From Mesostigma viride (taxonomy: Eukaryota > Streptophyta > Mesostigmatophyceae > Mesostigmatales > Mesostigmataceae), in the NCBI GenBank assembly GCA_009746045.1, contig RPFO01000406.1, positions 2,818,229-2,882,228 of the forward strand: 64,000 nucleotides of DNA, written 5' to 3'. This document shows, one piece after another, positions 46,456 through 50,342 of the stretch. Position 1 is the stretch's first letter. The number at the start of each line of letters is the position of its first letter. The position numbers and the translations under genes are program-made. Under the pieces are notes generated by a model. That model was not told the origin of the DNA, searched no databases, and was given only the letters and a program-made list of their open reading frames with translations.

Positions 46456-48736
46456 GATGTGTGTCTGTATACCGATGGTGTCGTATACCATATTGCAGGC
46501 TGTGTGTGTGAGGCGCGTGCATTCCTTTGACTAGGTTTGCTTGCACCGATACACTACACACAGTTAATTAGTTGCTCAGATAACTATGTTTCTTCCATCC
46601 CTTTCCCTCCCCCCCCCCCGCTCCGGGCAACGGCATATAAGCTCCACAGGGATGCCCATCCGTAATTGGTCCATGGGACCCTTTTTCCTTTTGGCTGCAG
46701 CCATGGTGAGATTATACCTCTTGATCTCAGTTAATGGTATCTTTATGTGCTGGCACCTTCCGACACATGTTGCCGCCTTGTCGCAGTTAGTACCACCCAA
46801 AACGCTTCACGGGTCGGCGGGCAGCGTGCTATGCTAACAACCCTTATCAGGGAATAATGTGACATATGCATGCTAAATGGCCCCCTCGCGGCGCTGTCGG
46901 CCTGGAGCCCACATAGTACGGCCCACTGACGTGACTGTGACGATGAGCATAGCTGTCGATCCCTCGTGCACGCATGCGAGGCACTTTGGCCTGACAGTCC
47001 ACCGTCCCCTGCCTGTGCTGCATGGTGTATACATACGACATATGTGCGGCCTGCCAGCCACCGCCCCGCCCGGCTCGTGCAACTTTGAGGACGCGGCCGG
47101 CGTGACCATCGTGCCGGTCGGTGCCACCTGTCCCAAGGAGCTTCTCGTGGAGGCCGCGTATGCGCTGGCGCTCGCAAACTGCACGACGAACGAGTTCAAC
47201 CTCAAGGAGCTCATGGGCGACATGGTGCTCGCGTACTTTAAGACCATCCCGGCGTGCGCGATCGAGTCGAGCCTGCTCTGGCTTGATGATGCTCGCCGCC
47301 GGCACCTCCTGCAGAGCCCTACGGCCTCCTACTTGCTGCTCCTCCGTGTCTACGTGGGGTCTCGTGCGGAGGGCCAGTCCATCCTCGACGTGATGAACTC
47401 CTATGCCTTTGGCAACTTCCTGGTCGAGACCCTGAACGTGAACGTGGCACAGCAGAGTGACGTGCTGGACGTTCAGGCGTCGCTCGTCCAGGTGGGGGCG
47501 GCCATGTCAGACCCCCACTTCACGACCCCCACGGGTGACAAGTTTGACTTCAACGGCGTCGCGGGCGGCAGCTACTGCATCATCACAGACAAGCAGGTGC
47601 AGGTTAACGCGCGCTTTGTGGGCGCGGCCGCGAGTGAGGCATCTTCCTCCCCCAAGCCAGACACGCGCACGTGGATGGACCAGGTGGCCATCATGCACGC
47701 CAGTAACCGCATCCTGATCGGCGCAGCGTCGCCTGCAGGGACGCCGTTTGCGCTCTCCTTTGGCTCCCTGGCGGTCAACGGGGTGAGTAGTGTCAGCACT
47801 GCTCGAGCGCAGCTTGCATATCCTCCTCAGTGGCTGCAGTAGCCTTATTATCTTGCATCTTCCCAGATGGTAGCTGTTAAGTGATGGCCGCAAGTATAGC
47901 ACTGATGTGAGTTAGCTAAGTAATATCGGAAACTTTTTGCCACTGCGGCACCAAAGTTCGGAGTATTATTTATGCCGGCAAGGTTGACTGACCAGCATCC
48001 TTTGCGCTTCCGATATTATTTAGCTAACTGTGTGGCTATTGGTGTATAACAGGGTGGGCATGCAGTTGCCATCAATGTGACAAATGACGCACCAACGGTA
48101 GCCCTATTATCACGGGTCTTTGCATGTACCTTGACCTCTTTTTGCTACATATGCACTTTTGTGTAAATAGATCTAGGCGGTTTGTGGTCAGGGTTCTTGT
48201 TTTGAAGGCCGTTTGTGGGGCTTGCCCTTTTTGTGTATTTTTTCCGGTATTCTTAGTCTCGATCCTCAAATCAATGGCCTCGACCAGGGCTTGATGAACT
48301 GACAATCAGACACAAACTTTTTCTTGACACCTTAGGGTTTTTTTGTTTGTTGTACATGGCTCGATTGTCTCTCGCGCTAACAAAAACGTAGGAGCCGGTC
48401 ATCCCCCACACGCTCCTGTCCAAGCTGCCGTCGGGCACGACGGTGCTGCGTAAGAAGTCCCGCACAACCATCACCATCCCTGCGGTTGCCGTGATCGAGG
48501 TGGAGGTGGTGCGCGCCGGCTTCTGGGAGGCAGGCCGGGGCCCGGGCAAGAACTTCCTCAACCTGCATGTGAAGCACTTCAACGGCACCCAGACGGCACA
48601 TGGCGTGCTGGGCCAGTCGTTTGTCTCACGCAGCCAGGTGCCGGCGGAGGGCAGCGCGGCACGCTATGCCACCAGCGGCATCTTTGCGGTGGATTGCCAG
48701 GTTAACCAGTTCTTTGTTGGCCACGGTGACAACTAG
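1775..48736 (+). CDS. Multi-exon LRR / Cys-rich module / root-cap (VWD-like) extracellular protein gene, 5' partial
   Basis: Fifteen exons can be joined with GT-AG introns: 1775-1849, 14431-14502, 23582-23668, 24330-24401, 25598-25669, 36055-36126, 38148-38251, 40006-40095, 41922-42011, 44518-44601, 45019-45105, 45602-45715, 47058-47782, 48053-48097 and 48392-48736. Their summed length (2134 nt, entering in phase 2) gives 710 codons plus TAG with no internal stop. Domain order is six LRRs, an LRR C-terminal cap, five four-cysteine modules, and a root-cap/VWD-like region. LRR introns are phase 2, Cys-module introns phase 1 and the last two phase 0. The architecture suggests a secreted or cell-surface protein, but the signal peptide exon is upstream of the window. 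Introns reach 12.6 kb and hold most of the transposons. Function is unknown; adhesion or ligand binding is only an inference from the domains. Additional small exons may have been missed. Confidence 0.75.
1997..2252. repeat. 68-bp tandem repeat, about 3.8 copies
   Basis: Units start with GGGGTGAAATCATAACTCC at 1997, 2065, 2133 and 2201 and are nearly identical, with only occasional single-base changes. It lies in the intron after LRR exon 1. Confidence 0.9.
2253..2785. other. Unassigned intronic sequence before copia insertion
   Basis: No coding motif was recognised. The stretch ends in CCGTT (2786-2790), the target duplication of the copia element. Confidence 0.4.
2791..3247 (-). repeat. 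Copia 3' LTR
   Basis: 457 bp, matching 10813-11269 with about five substitutions. It is the 3' LTR because the element is read on the minus strand. A purine-rich stretch (GAAAGGAAAACATAATGGG on the minus strand) abuts it inside the element. Confidence 0.9.
3688..3897. repeat. About 105-bp tandem repeat in copia 3' untranslated region
   Basis: Blocks starting GTTGTACCTGCACAAC (3688) and GTTGCACCTGCACAAC (3793) both continue through ACCAGCCACCCCTGCCCTGC and GTGACAGGTGACAGGA. The rest of 3248-4311 shows no coding motif. Confidence 0.7.
4312..6101 (-). pseudogene. Copia reverse transcriptase / RNase H, one frameshift
   Basis: The region is read on the minus strand in two frames. 6101-5664 holds the RT entry ([17 protein letters not shown]). 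Near 5685 the frame changes, and 5667-4312 holds motif A ([12 protein letters not shown]), motif C as [12 protein letters not shown], then RNase H with [18 protein letters not shown] and [11 protein letters not shown]. Both Asp of the catalytic pair are present but the box is HGDD instead of the usual Y-x-D-D. The 451-residue second frame is otherwise intact and ends at 4312. Confidence 0.85.
6083..7750 (-). CDS. Copia integrase followed by aspartic protease-like segment
   Basis: This 555-residue frame starts with an HHCC-like region (LHFLYGH then CQHC). The integrase core follows: D in [21 protein letters not shown] in LLLDQQF, E in [16 protein letters not shown]. Then comes an integrase C-terminal segment ([20 protein letters not shown]). 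The last about 90 residues look like a retropepsin: [15 protein letters not shown], later NALLGDPFL. The active site is D-T-Q instead of D-T/S-G. In standard Ty1/copia the protease precedes integrase; here only about 60 codons separate the gag knuckle from integrase, with no protease there. The frame overlaps the RT entry by 19 nt in another register. Confidence 0.8.
   Translation of the reverse strand: MSLNQPSHLWFPRCAECPPEDAQISFQELALQLHFLYGHEVSAEVVAAAIGGAALRRACQVVRSHCQHCQFNAPKPPKWHVATPPKSKGRVVGDVFHIKGQSYLALKDAWSRYTTIEPLPGMDKTQLLRALLIAQARYYPVEALLLDQQFTCLANEPGCEAIDLAGLEDHERQGIIERAIRSIKTLVAKEDGNLLADSGSYADRALWSTRLCQVLNRRPLMKTPQGVVITPDGLHAGIYPPEVLALYNAQRAQTASRLAVKDAKHPRPTFREGDQVLFYKESGLGKVGTWHGPATILKFNTTGRTVLVKHNDTGKIHRCSPHRMKLYFPTVSDVAEEEELLADSPVQLPGIPALPSEWLFGTPTGECESHTHCDTQVTLDDCRQSLQDWPPAAEGHIGKTGDQQPITSTSVNIAQPLAAPSKRSLADAVRILQAAHRAKAQTAAGSAKVGKVGQNDNSPFMVAVDTQAQVSIISALAVPHLPLEPSPWHHVADFSGQSSLKVLGQVMLTILGIPTPFQVLEGYKGNALLGDPFLCYPGVISPVIDYPSRTWVVLI
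8053..8131 (-). repeat. (AAC)n microsatellite inside gag
   Basis: Read as (TTG)n on the + strand. In the frame of the downstream zinc knuckle it encodes Asn; upstream of an irregular GTTGTGTTGCTG it is read in another register, so the tract carries a frameshift. Confidence 0.9.
8165..8226 (-). repeat. CCCTTG hexamer repeat encoding Gly-Lys
   Basis: About ten (CCCTTG) units, interrupted by CCCCAGCCCCTG, give the KGKGKG basic tract of gag on the minus strand. Confidence 0.9.
10813..11269 (-). repeat. Copia 5' LTR
   Basis: 457 bp, paired with 2791-3247. Transcription would start here and run leftward. Start AGTT and end AACT are inverted, and CCGTT follows as the target duplication. Confidence 0.9.
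11275..11721. other. Unassigned intronic sequence
   Basis: A purine-rich stretch (11505-11600, GGGAGGG-like) is visible; no coding motif was recognised. Confidence 0.4.
11722..11847. repeat. Family A s repeat, copy 1
   Basis: This 126-bp copy begins CATGTCCCACGTAGC and is repeated at 12306-12431. Its end is followed by the G-rich spacer GGGTGGGTGGGTGGGG, a perfect G-quadruplex motif. Confidence 0.9.
11881..12305. repeat. Family A R repeat, copy 1
   Basis: 425 bp from GAGCAAAGAAAG to CCCCGATT, essentially identical to 13266-13686 apart from a 4-bp difference near 11930. Confidence 0.92.
12306..12431. repeat. Family A s repeat, copy 2
   Basis: 126 bp matching 11722-11847. It directly abuts the end of R1 (CCCCGATT), forming the internal junction expected for split direct repeats. 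Confidence 0.9.
12432..13265. other. Interior of family A element
   Basis: GC-rich 834 bp. Open frames on both strands lack recognisable motifs. Short blocks (AATTTCTAGCTT, CCCCAACcACCCC) are shared with the 835-bp interior of family B at 33795-34629. Confidence 0.5.
13266..13686. repeat. Family A R repeat, copy 2
   Basis: 421 bp, the outer copy. It ends CCGATT and is followed by unrelated GCTTGCATTAG. Confidence 0.92.
13687..14430. other. Unassigned intronic sequence before LRR exon 2
   Basis: No coding motif or repeat was recognised; the stretch ends in the acceptor of exon 14431. Confidence 0.4.
14431..14502 (+). CDS. LRR exon 2
   Basis: This 72-nt exon lies between a tgcag acceptor and a gtaggt donor. 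It encodes one 24-residue repeat with the core [17 protein letters not shown]. It starts with the third base of a codon and ends CT, so it can splice in frame with every other LRR exon here. The 12.6-kb intron before it holds the copia and split-repeat elements. Confidence 0.75.
15393..16136 (-). repeat. TR-GAG 3' LTR
   Basis: 744 bp with TG...CA ends. It contains four spaced CCAACACTGGG motifs at about 15535-15605. On the minus strand the purine tract TATGGGGGTG abuts it internally. Confidence 0.93.
16167..17051 (-). CDS. Gag protein of TR-GAG element
   Basis: An intact 294-residue frame from ATG at 17051 to the stop at 16167. The N-terminal half resembles copia gag ([21 protein letters not shown], then [21 protein letters not shown]). 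A perfect CCHC zinc knuckle, [14 protein letters not shown], lies at about residues 244-257, preceded by CPHC. It should package element RNA into particles. No protease, integrase or RT follows; the frame ends 30 bp before the 3' LTR. Confidence 0.85.
   Translation of the reverse strand: MSGGAPAVAREVKESSVLSALKNLNFDGSDPKKFTGFRIKAEGQFDALGYSDVLAGKDPIVVKQQKIGYAALIAGLDGNALLHAATAPNKYMHEAWTVLVDVYGRDETTSTHQAATLEELLSAEQIPMDSVPANVNLTERLYLQYNKLSNNKLHDSILVTSHRRRLPAQYGPVLAAYNLPPDLTWKDYKTAVLKVDDHLRVHRAAQAGSSDSSAPVYHTAACPHCAGTIDESVFLTKGGKVLTCKHCHRTGHTEDRCWSKKAENKSKKPEAHFTMDGEPLADDVADVPAGFFIE
16996..17397 (-). CDS. Upstream short ORF of TR-GAG element
   Basis: A 133-residue frame starts 17 bp inside the 5' LTR and overlaps the gag start in another register. 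The middle ([20 protein letters not shown], then [14 protein letters not shown]) looks protein-like and could be a gag or host-derived remnant. I do not recognise it, and it may be untranslated leader. Confidence 0.35.
   Translation of the reverse strand: MMPMNPYFPIPNDRNLRSGIELFQFPEESCPDYLARANLLFAQVEDIFPGVFPESAYCRWLLRGIRQEFFNCVCFSELPDFSIRNLQDLLDNNAVSLERLNHTLLHITNLQRNQEHVGRCASCGTRSQGEQRS
17414..18157 (-). repeat. TR-GAG 5' LTR
   Basis: 744 bp, apparently identical to 15393-16136, including every CCAACACTGGG copy. Transcription would run leftward from here. Confidence 0.93.
18158..19170. other. Right arm of piggyBac-like shell
   Basis: No transposase motif is visible. Apart from the terminal segment near 19120-19181, nothing was recognised. 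Confidence 0.4.
19359..19386. repeat. (GT)n microsatellite
   Basis: About 13 uninterrupted GT units. Confidence 0.9.
19387..21244. other. Unassigned intronic sequence, GC-rich part 19900-21150
   Basis: A 279-residue open frame on the minus strand (20729-19890) is low-complexity and Pro/Ser/Arg-rich, without a recognised domain. I do not call it a gene. Confidence 0.35.
21245..21467. repeat. (GGGA)n tetranucleotide array, about 55 units
   Basis: Nearly perfect GGGA repeats over 220 bp with a single GGCA variant. The + strand is strongly G-quadruplex-prone. Confidence 0.95.
21757..22820. mobile_element. Tc1/mariner-pogo-like MITE
   Basis: The ends are CAGTCATCCCCGC...GGATGACTG with TA on both sides (21755-21756, 22821-22822). 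The terminal inverted repeats extend about 27 bp (CAGTCATCCCCRYRTTAAGT followed by TACRAT). A second inverted copy of the CCCCGCGTTAAGTTACGAT part lies inside each end (21799-21818, 22687-22706). No transposase frame was found, so it is non-autonomous. Confidence 0.75.
22823..23581. other. Unassigned intronic sequence before LRR exon 3
   Basis: Poly-G at 22891-22904 and poly-T at 23548-23561 are visible; no coding motif was recognised. Confidence 0.4.
23582..23668 (+). CDS. LRR exon 3
   Basis: This 87-nt exon follows a pyrimidine tract and catgcag and ends before gtgagt. It encodes [18 protein letters not shown] followed by a non-canonical tail ending VEL. It is five codons longer than the standard 24-residue repeat, but phase 2/2 is kept. 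Confidence 0.7.
23669..24100. other. Intron 3, proximal part
   Basis: No coding motif was recognised; the stretch leads into the (CT)n array. Confidence 0.4.
24101..24173. repeat. (CT)n dinucleotide array
   Basis: About 36 CT units followed by CTCACTCACTCA and a C-rich tract, upstream of the acceptor of LRR exon 4. Confidence 0.95.
24330..24401 (+). CDS. LRR exon 4
   Basis: A 72-nt exon between gcacag and gtaagc encodes [20 protein letters not shown], a textbook plant-type LRR. It lies 156 bp downstream of a long (CT)n tract that may extend the polypyrimidine signal. Confidence 0.8.
24668..24853. mobile_element. Foldback / hairpin MITE
   Basis: Two arms of about 83 bp pair with each other around a short loop (TATGCGTACCGGGAATG). 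The left arm starts AAGTAAACGTAGGCCT, and the right arm ends AGGCCTACGTCTACTT. The pairing continues through TACTTTACCGGGATAAACC and GCATCACCCAC. No target duplication is obvious. No coding capacity. Confidence 0.8.
24854..25597. other. Intron 4, distal part
   Basis: No coding motif was recognised. Confidence 0.4.
25598..25669 (+). CDS. LRR exon 5
   Basis: A 72-nt exon between gggcag and gtaggt encodes [20 protein letters not shown] and ends in the shared CT. A 670-bp pyrimidine-rich repeat tract begins 72 bp after its donor. Confidence 0.8.
25741..25948. repeat. TCGCACTCTA/TCGCACTCTG decamer array
   Basis: About 20 decamers. The first block is mostly TCGCACTCTA and the second TCGCACTCTG, so the variants are homogenised in blocks. 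Confidence 0.92.
25949..26340. repeat. CCCCTC/CCCTC pyrimidine tract
   Basis: About 390 bp of C/T-only hexamer and pentamer repeats, grading into CCCACT units near 26270-26330. G-quadruplex- and triplex-prone on the minus strand. Long open frames here are artefacts of composition. Confidence 0.95.
26411..27424. other. Unassigned intronic sequence
   Basis: Short open frames only, with no recognised domain. Ends at the TTAA target of the piggyBac at 27429. Confidence 0.4.
27744..30110 (+). pseudogene. piggyBac transposase pseudogene
   Basis: The start [17 protein letters not shown] aligns with the N-terminus of the intact homologue at 55680-58046. Reading is broken by TAG at 28083, TGA at 28434, a frameshift near 29115, and TAA at 29842, then a further shift inside the Cys-rich tail. 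The three catalytic Asp remain: [24 protein letters not shown] and [10 protein letters not shown]. The C-terminal zinc-binding region (CHLC, then CERCDKAL) is split. It is inactive as read, and most of the DDE_Tnp_1_7 domain is recognisable from 28450 to 29840. Confidence 0.88.
30553..31045. repeat. About 65-bp direct repeat enclosing a tRNA-like segment
   Basis: GCGGAATCTCATATTTGGGC near 30558 and its near copy near 30980 both continue through TTTCACGTT-GTTGCTTTCTG. Between them lies GTTCGATTCC at about 30934, a perfect B-box core, so the insert could be a tRNA-derived SINE. Confidence 0.4.
31119..31190. repeat. Dispersed repeat carrying an empty SINE target site
   Basis: CGGACCGGCACTGAACGCAA followed by ATGGTTTTCACCTTTGCGG also occurs at 53880-53918 and 54247-54290, but there it is split by a SINE-like insertion. 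This copy has the single, unduplicated GGTTTTCACCTT. Confidence 0.8.
31309..32055 (-). mobile_element. Solo s-X-R unit of split-repeat family B
   Basis: It contains s (31309-31434), a G-rich spacer, and R (31451-32055), the same order as the outer half of the full element at 32916. The interior and second repeat pair are missing, as expected after recombination between the repeats. It begins after TT, like the full copies, but ends CCGAAT. It is nested in the decayed piggyBac. Confidence 0.6.
32056..32749. other. Right arm of decayed piggyBac
   Basis: About 110 bp near 32300-32410 repeats 31190-31308 (CAAAACAGTCACCAGTTATT shared). No coding motif was recognised. Confidence 0.45.
33058..33668. 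repeat. Family B R repeat, inner copy
   Basis: 611 bp from GAAAGAAACAATTGCGG to AAAACCGATT, closely matching 31451-32055 and 34630-35241. Confidence 0.92.
33795..34629. other. Interior of family B element
   Basis: 835 bp with no recognised ORF. Blocks AATTTCTAGCTTCGG and CCCCAACTACCCCTCCTCGG correspond to the family A interior. Confidence 0.5.
34630..35241. repeat. Family B R repeat, outer copy
   Basis: 612 bp, matching the inner copy with scattered substitutions. It is followed by a poly-pyrimidine stretch. Confidence 0.92.
35242..36054. other. Intron sequence with telomere-like motif
   Basis: A short stretch at about 35718-35742 reads GGGTTAAGGGTTTAGGGTTA, like degenerate plant TTTAGGG telomere repeats. 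The rest was not recognised. Confidence 0.4.
36055..36126 (+). CDS. LRR exon 6
   Basis: A 72-nt exon between gtgcag and gtaagt encodes [20 protein letters not shown]. Its last codon starts AA rather than CT, so the final Leu of the repeat becomes Lys, as expected near the end of an LRR stack. The 10.4-kb intron before it holds the decayed piggyBac and the second split-repeat family. Confidence 0.75.
36236..36412. repeat. GGGGA-rich purine tract
   Basis: Irregular GGGAAGG/GGGGAGG repeats, purine on the + strand. Confidence 0.9.
36548..36639 (+). pseudogene. Possible vestigial LRR exon
   Basis: After a tagcag acceptor the phase-2 frame reads an LRR-like segment containing [13 protein letters not shown], but it runs into TAG with no GT donor before the stop. 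Exons 6 and 7 splice in frame without it. It looks like a decayed repeat exon; a chance match is possible. Confidence 0.35.
36640..38147. other. Unassigned intronic sequence before LRR cap exon
   Basis: A G-run with GGGGAGGGG at 37102-37157 is the only structure noted; no coding motif was recognised. Confidence 0.4.
38148..38251 (+). CDS. LRR C-terminal cap exon (phase 2 to phase 1 adaptor)
   Basis: This 104-nt exon lies between gatgcag and gtaagc and encodes [16 protein letters not shown], ending SGYTCP. N-x-x-L-C-G followed by a distal Cys is the usual cap of plant LRR ectodomains. It enters in phase 2, matching the LRR exons, and leaves in phase 1, matching the Cys-module exons, so it is the phase adaptor between the two halves of the gene. 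Confidence 0.75.
38252..39077. other. Intron after LRR cap, AT-rich inverted segment
   Basis: 38300-38410 repeats TACTACGATRTTAAAC and related palindromic words; otherwise nothing was recognised. Confidence 0.4.
39078..39785. repeat. GGGGAT / GGGAC / GGGGAC block array
   Basis: Three homogeneous blocks: (GGGGAT)n to about 39553, with a few GAGGAT variants, (GGGAC)n to about 39612, and (GGGGAC)n to about 39775, closed by GGGGATGGGAT. Long open frames on both strands (DGDG, HPHP) are repeat artefacts. It is in the intron before Cys module 1. Confidence 0.95.
40006..40095 (+). CDS. Cys module exon 1
   Basis: A 90-nt phase 1/1 exon between cttgcag and gtaagg encodes [20 protein letters not shown] and then C-x6-C. 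The family pattern is C-x-D/N-x3-x-x3-D-x-x-C-x4-P-x-C-x(4-14)-C. This copy is the most divergent, lacking the first Gly and having N for the Gly before Cys2. Confidence 0.7.
40096..41921. other. Unassigned intron between Cys modules 1 and 2
   Basis: No coding motif, repeat array or mobile element was recognised. Confidence 0.4.
41922..42011 (+). CDS. Cys module exon 2
   Basis: A 90-nt phase 1/1 exon between gtacag and gtacgt encodes [20 protein letters not shown] followed by C-x6-C. Its spacing fits C-x-D-x3-G-x3-D-x-G-C-x4-P-x-C. Asp and Gly in the first loop could bind Ca2+, but that is inference only. Confidence 0.75.
42388..43483. repeat. 27/35-bp minisatellite
   Basis: The core AGCCCTAGTGGGAGCATGGT followed by GGATCCA (27 bp) is repeated several dozen times. 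An extra 8 bp (GCCCTAAC or GCCCTGAA) is present in an irregular subset of units. Every unit has a GGATCC site. The frame SPSGSMVDP is a consequence of the 27-bp period, not a gene. Confidence 0.95.
43484..44517. other. Intron after minisatellite
   Basis: Short local repeats only (GTGCTATA-TATATATCAAGG near 44130-44165); no coding motif was recognised. Confidence 0.4.
44518..44601 (+). CDS. Cys module exon 3
   Basis: An 84-nt phase 1/1 exon between gacag and gtaaat encodes [20 protein letters not shown] followed by C-x4-C. It is the shortest module. The minisatellite at 42.4-43.5 kb lies in the preceding intron. Confidence 0.75.
45019..45105 (+). CDS. Cys module exon 4
   Basis: An 87-nt phase 1/1 exon between ttgcag and gtaagt encodes [20 protein letters not shown] followed by C-x5-C. 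Spacing matches modules 2 and 3. Confidence 0.78.
45602..45715 (+). CDS. Cys module exon 5
   Basis: A 114-nt phase 1/1 exon between tttgcag and gtgagc encodes [20 protein letters not shown] and then two Cys separated by 14 residues, a longer last loop than in the other modules. It joins in frame to the large exon at 47058. Confidence 0.75.
46018..46278. repeat. (GTGC)n / GTCC tetranucleotide array
   Basis: A long GTGC run followed by mixed GTGC/GTCC units, in the intron before the root-cap-like exon. Confidence 0.95.
46276..46451. repeat. (GA)n and (CAGA)n array
   Basis: Purine/CAGA repeats follow directly on the GTGC array, giving a compound microsatellite of about 430 bp. Confidence 0.95.
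46452..47057. other. Intron before root-cap-like exon
   Basis: The frame of the next exon stays open upstream to about 46877, but the CTGCCAG acceptor at 47057 joins in phase with Cys module 5, so I treat this as intron. Confidence 0.5.
47058..47782 (+). CDS. Root-cap / VWD-like domain exon
   Basis: This 725-nt exon enters in phase 1 and leaves in phase 0 at gtgagt. The first part is Cys-containing and leads to RRRHLLQSP and a beta-rich segment ([12 protein letters not shown]), typical of algal extracellular proteins. The second part contains [20 protein letters not shown], then [17 protein letters not shown] and [19 protein letters not shown]. These resemble the Pfam Root_cap family and VWD-like domains (DPHF, F-D-F-N-G, a single Cys before a beta strand, then the W-Q-I-A strand). 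The family match is from memory of its motifs; a profile search against PF06830 and PF00094 would settle it. Confidence 0.75.
48053..48097 (+). CDS. Small exon inside root-cap-like domain
   Basis: A 45-nt phase 0/0 exon between taacag and gtagcc encodes [15 protein letters not shown]. It is short and therefore less certain. It supplies the expected hydrophilic turn between LAVNG at the end of the previous exon and EPVIPHT at the start of the last one, and it keeps the frame. Confidence 0.55.
48392..48736 (+). CDS. Terminal exon of root-cap-like domain
   Basis: This exon follows aaacgtag and encodes 114 residues from [20 protein letters not shown] to VGHGDN, then TAG. It is rich in beta-branched residues ([16 protein letters not shown]) and has one Cys near the end (FAVDCQ), consistent with the second half of a root-cap/VWD-like fold. 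A 395-bp tandem duplication begins 147 bp after the stop. Confidence 0.75.
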   Translation, partial: EPVIPHTLLSKLPSGTTVLRKKSRTTITIPAVAVIEVEVVRAGFWEAGRGPGKNFLNLHVKHFNGTQTAHGVLGQSFVSRSQVPAEGSAARYATSGIFAVDCQVNQFFVGHGDN

Positions 48737-48882
48737 ACACTTCAATGGTTTTCGAGGCTAACAATACTGAGGCGTGTCTCTCTTCATGAGATATCGTCAA
48801 ATCTCATCCCTAAGTTTGGTTTGAGCATGCTTGCTGATGTGATCACTGTCCATCGTGGATGTTGAATTGTGGAATTAGTGAT

Positions 48883-49277
48883 GTTGTTGTTTTGGCCGGG
48901 CGCCCATGCACTATGGTGCCCCAGTTAGTTGTGCTCGGCAACCCGAGTGTTATCTCTTGCCGACTTTTACCTTTGAGCCGGAATAGTCCGTTCATGCCGT
49001 TGACCCGGGTCGGCAGTCATTGTTACCCTATCATGGCCGCCATTGGACAGCACGGTATGCGCTACTTGCTCTTGCGATACCGGCACCCTTCGCGGCATGA
49101 CTCTGCCTGCGCCGGTTGTCATAATCTACTGCCACCGTTGGTAGTGGCCGCTGACAGCGCTCTGGATCTTGTGATGTCGTTCTAGGCACCACTGACACTT
49201 GCCTAGGATGAATTTCCATCTACAGAACTAACGCGATTAGGTCACAATTAGGATGGCGTATGTAGCATGGCGAATCG
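48883..49277. repeat. 395-bp tandem duplication, copy 1
   Basis: From GTTGTTGTTTTGGCCGGGCG to CATGGCGAATCG, immediately followed by copy 2. I saw one substitution (CTTGTGATG against CTTGTAATG). It starts 147 bp after the gene's stop codon. Confidence 0.95.
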
Positions 49278-49672
49278 GTTGTTGTTTTGGCCGGGCGCCC
49301 ATGCACTATGGTGCCCCAGTTAGTTGTGCTCGGCAACCCGAGTGTTATCTCTTGCCGACTTTTACCTTTGAGCCGGAATAGTCCGTTCATGCCGTTGACC
49401 CGGGTCGGCAGTCATTGTTACCCTATCATGGCCGCCATTGGACAGCACGGTATGCGCTACTTGCTCTTGCGATACCGGCACCCTTCGCGGCATGACTCTG
49501 CCTGCGCCGGTTGTCATAATCTACTGCCACCGTTGGTAGTGGCCGCTGACAGCGCTCTGGATCTTGTAATGTCGTTCTAGGCACCACTGACACTTGCCTA
49601 GGATGAATTTCCATCTACAGAACTAACGCGATTAGGTCACAATTAGGATGGCGTATGTAGCATGGCGAATCG
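49278..49672. repeat. 395-bp tandem duplication, copy 2
   Basis: Nearly identical to 48883-49277. An open frame of about 97 residues occurs in each copy but has no recognised motif. This copy contains TGTAA, the green-algal polyadenylation word, at 49564. Confidence 0.95.
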
Positions 49673-50342
49673 CTGACTGCGTTACTGTGTACGTACAGCC
49701 CGAACGAGTGTTGGTCTCATGTGACGCACTGTAGTCCATGACTCCATGTACCTGAACAAGTTCGGCCAGTTTAAAGCTAAATCAGTGAGACAGCTAGCTA
49801 TGCTAGTGTTTCCTGTTGTCTTCGTGTTTGATGCCTGCATTTGTGTGTGTGTGTGTGTGTTGGTGCTTCATGGTGTATTACGAGAAGAAAGTGCTTTCTA
49901 CGGGTTGTTTTTGCCAAGCACTAGAGTTGATGGACCTGCGTGATGGGCCTGACTTATGTACACGTATGGTCCACTTCTCATGTAGCCATATGCATGGGAC
50001 GTATACTTTTCTTGCGTCCACGTAGATGGCCCTGGGACCGATTTTCAAGATGGTCCGAGGATGTGTGTGAATAATCTGCACTGGTTCTGGCCTTGTGCTA
50101 GCTACATTGCCGTACCAAGAAGAAAGGTTCTTGTTCAGCCTGAACTGGTATAGCGAGTAATAATAAAGAGTGACTTTGTTTTCAACTCCACGCCTCCTTT
50201 ACAAGTGATTATTATGATGGTATGGTAATGATATGTAAGGGACCTGCGCGAATAGAAAGCGCAGTGTACATCAAATTGGTTACAATCAAAGTGGTCCAAG
50301 AAACGATAGGATCTACATAGTTTATGTACGGCTGCATCCAGT
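49673..50342. other. Intergenic sequence
   Basis: A short (GT)n at 49842-49860; nothing else was recognised. Confidence 0.4.

Noticed and set aside
45884-46561. Cys-Val-Arg and Thr-His-Ala-Arg frames
   Set aside because: Artefacts of the GTGC and GA arrays, open in several frames at once.
46877-47057. 5' extension of the root-cap-like exon
   Set aside because: The acceptor at 47057 gives the phase needed by Cys module 5, and the extension has no conserved motif.
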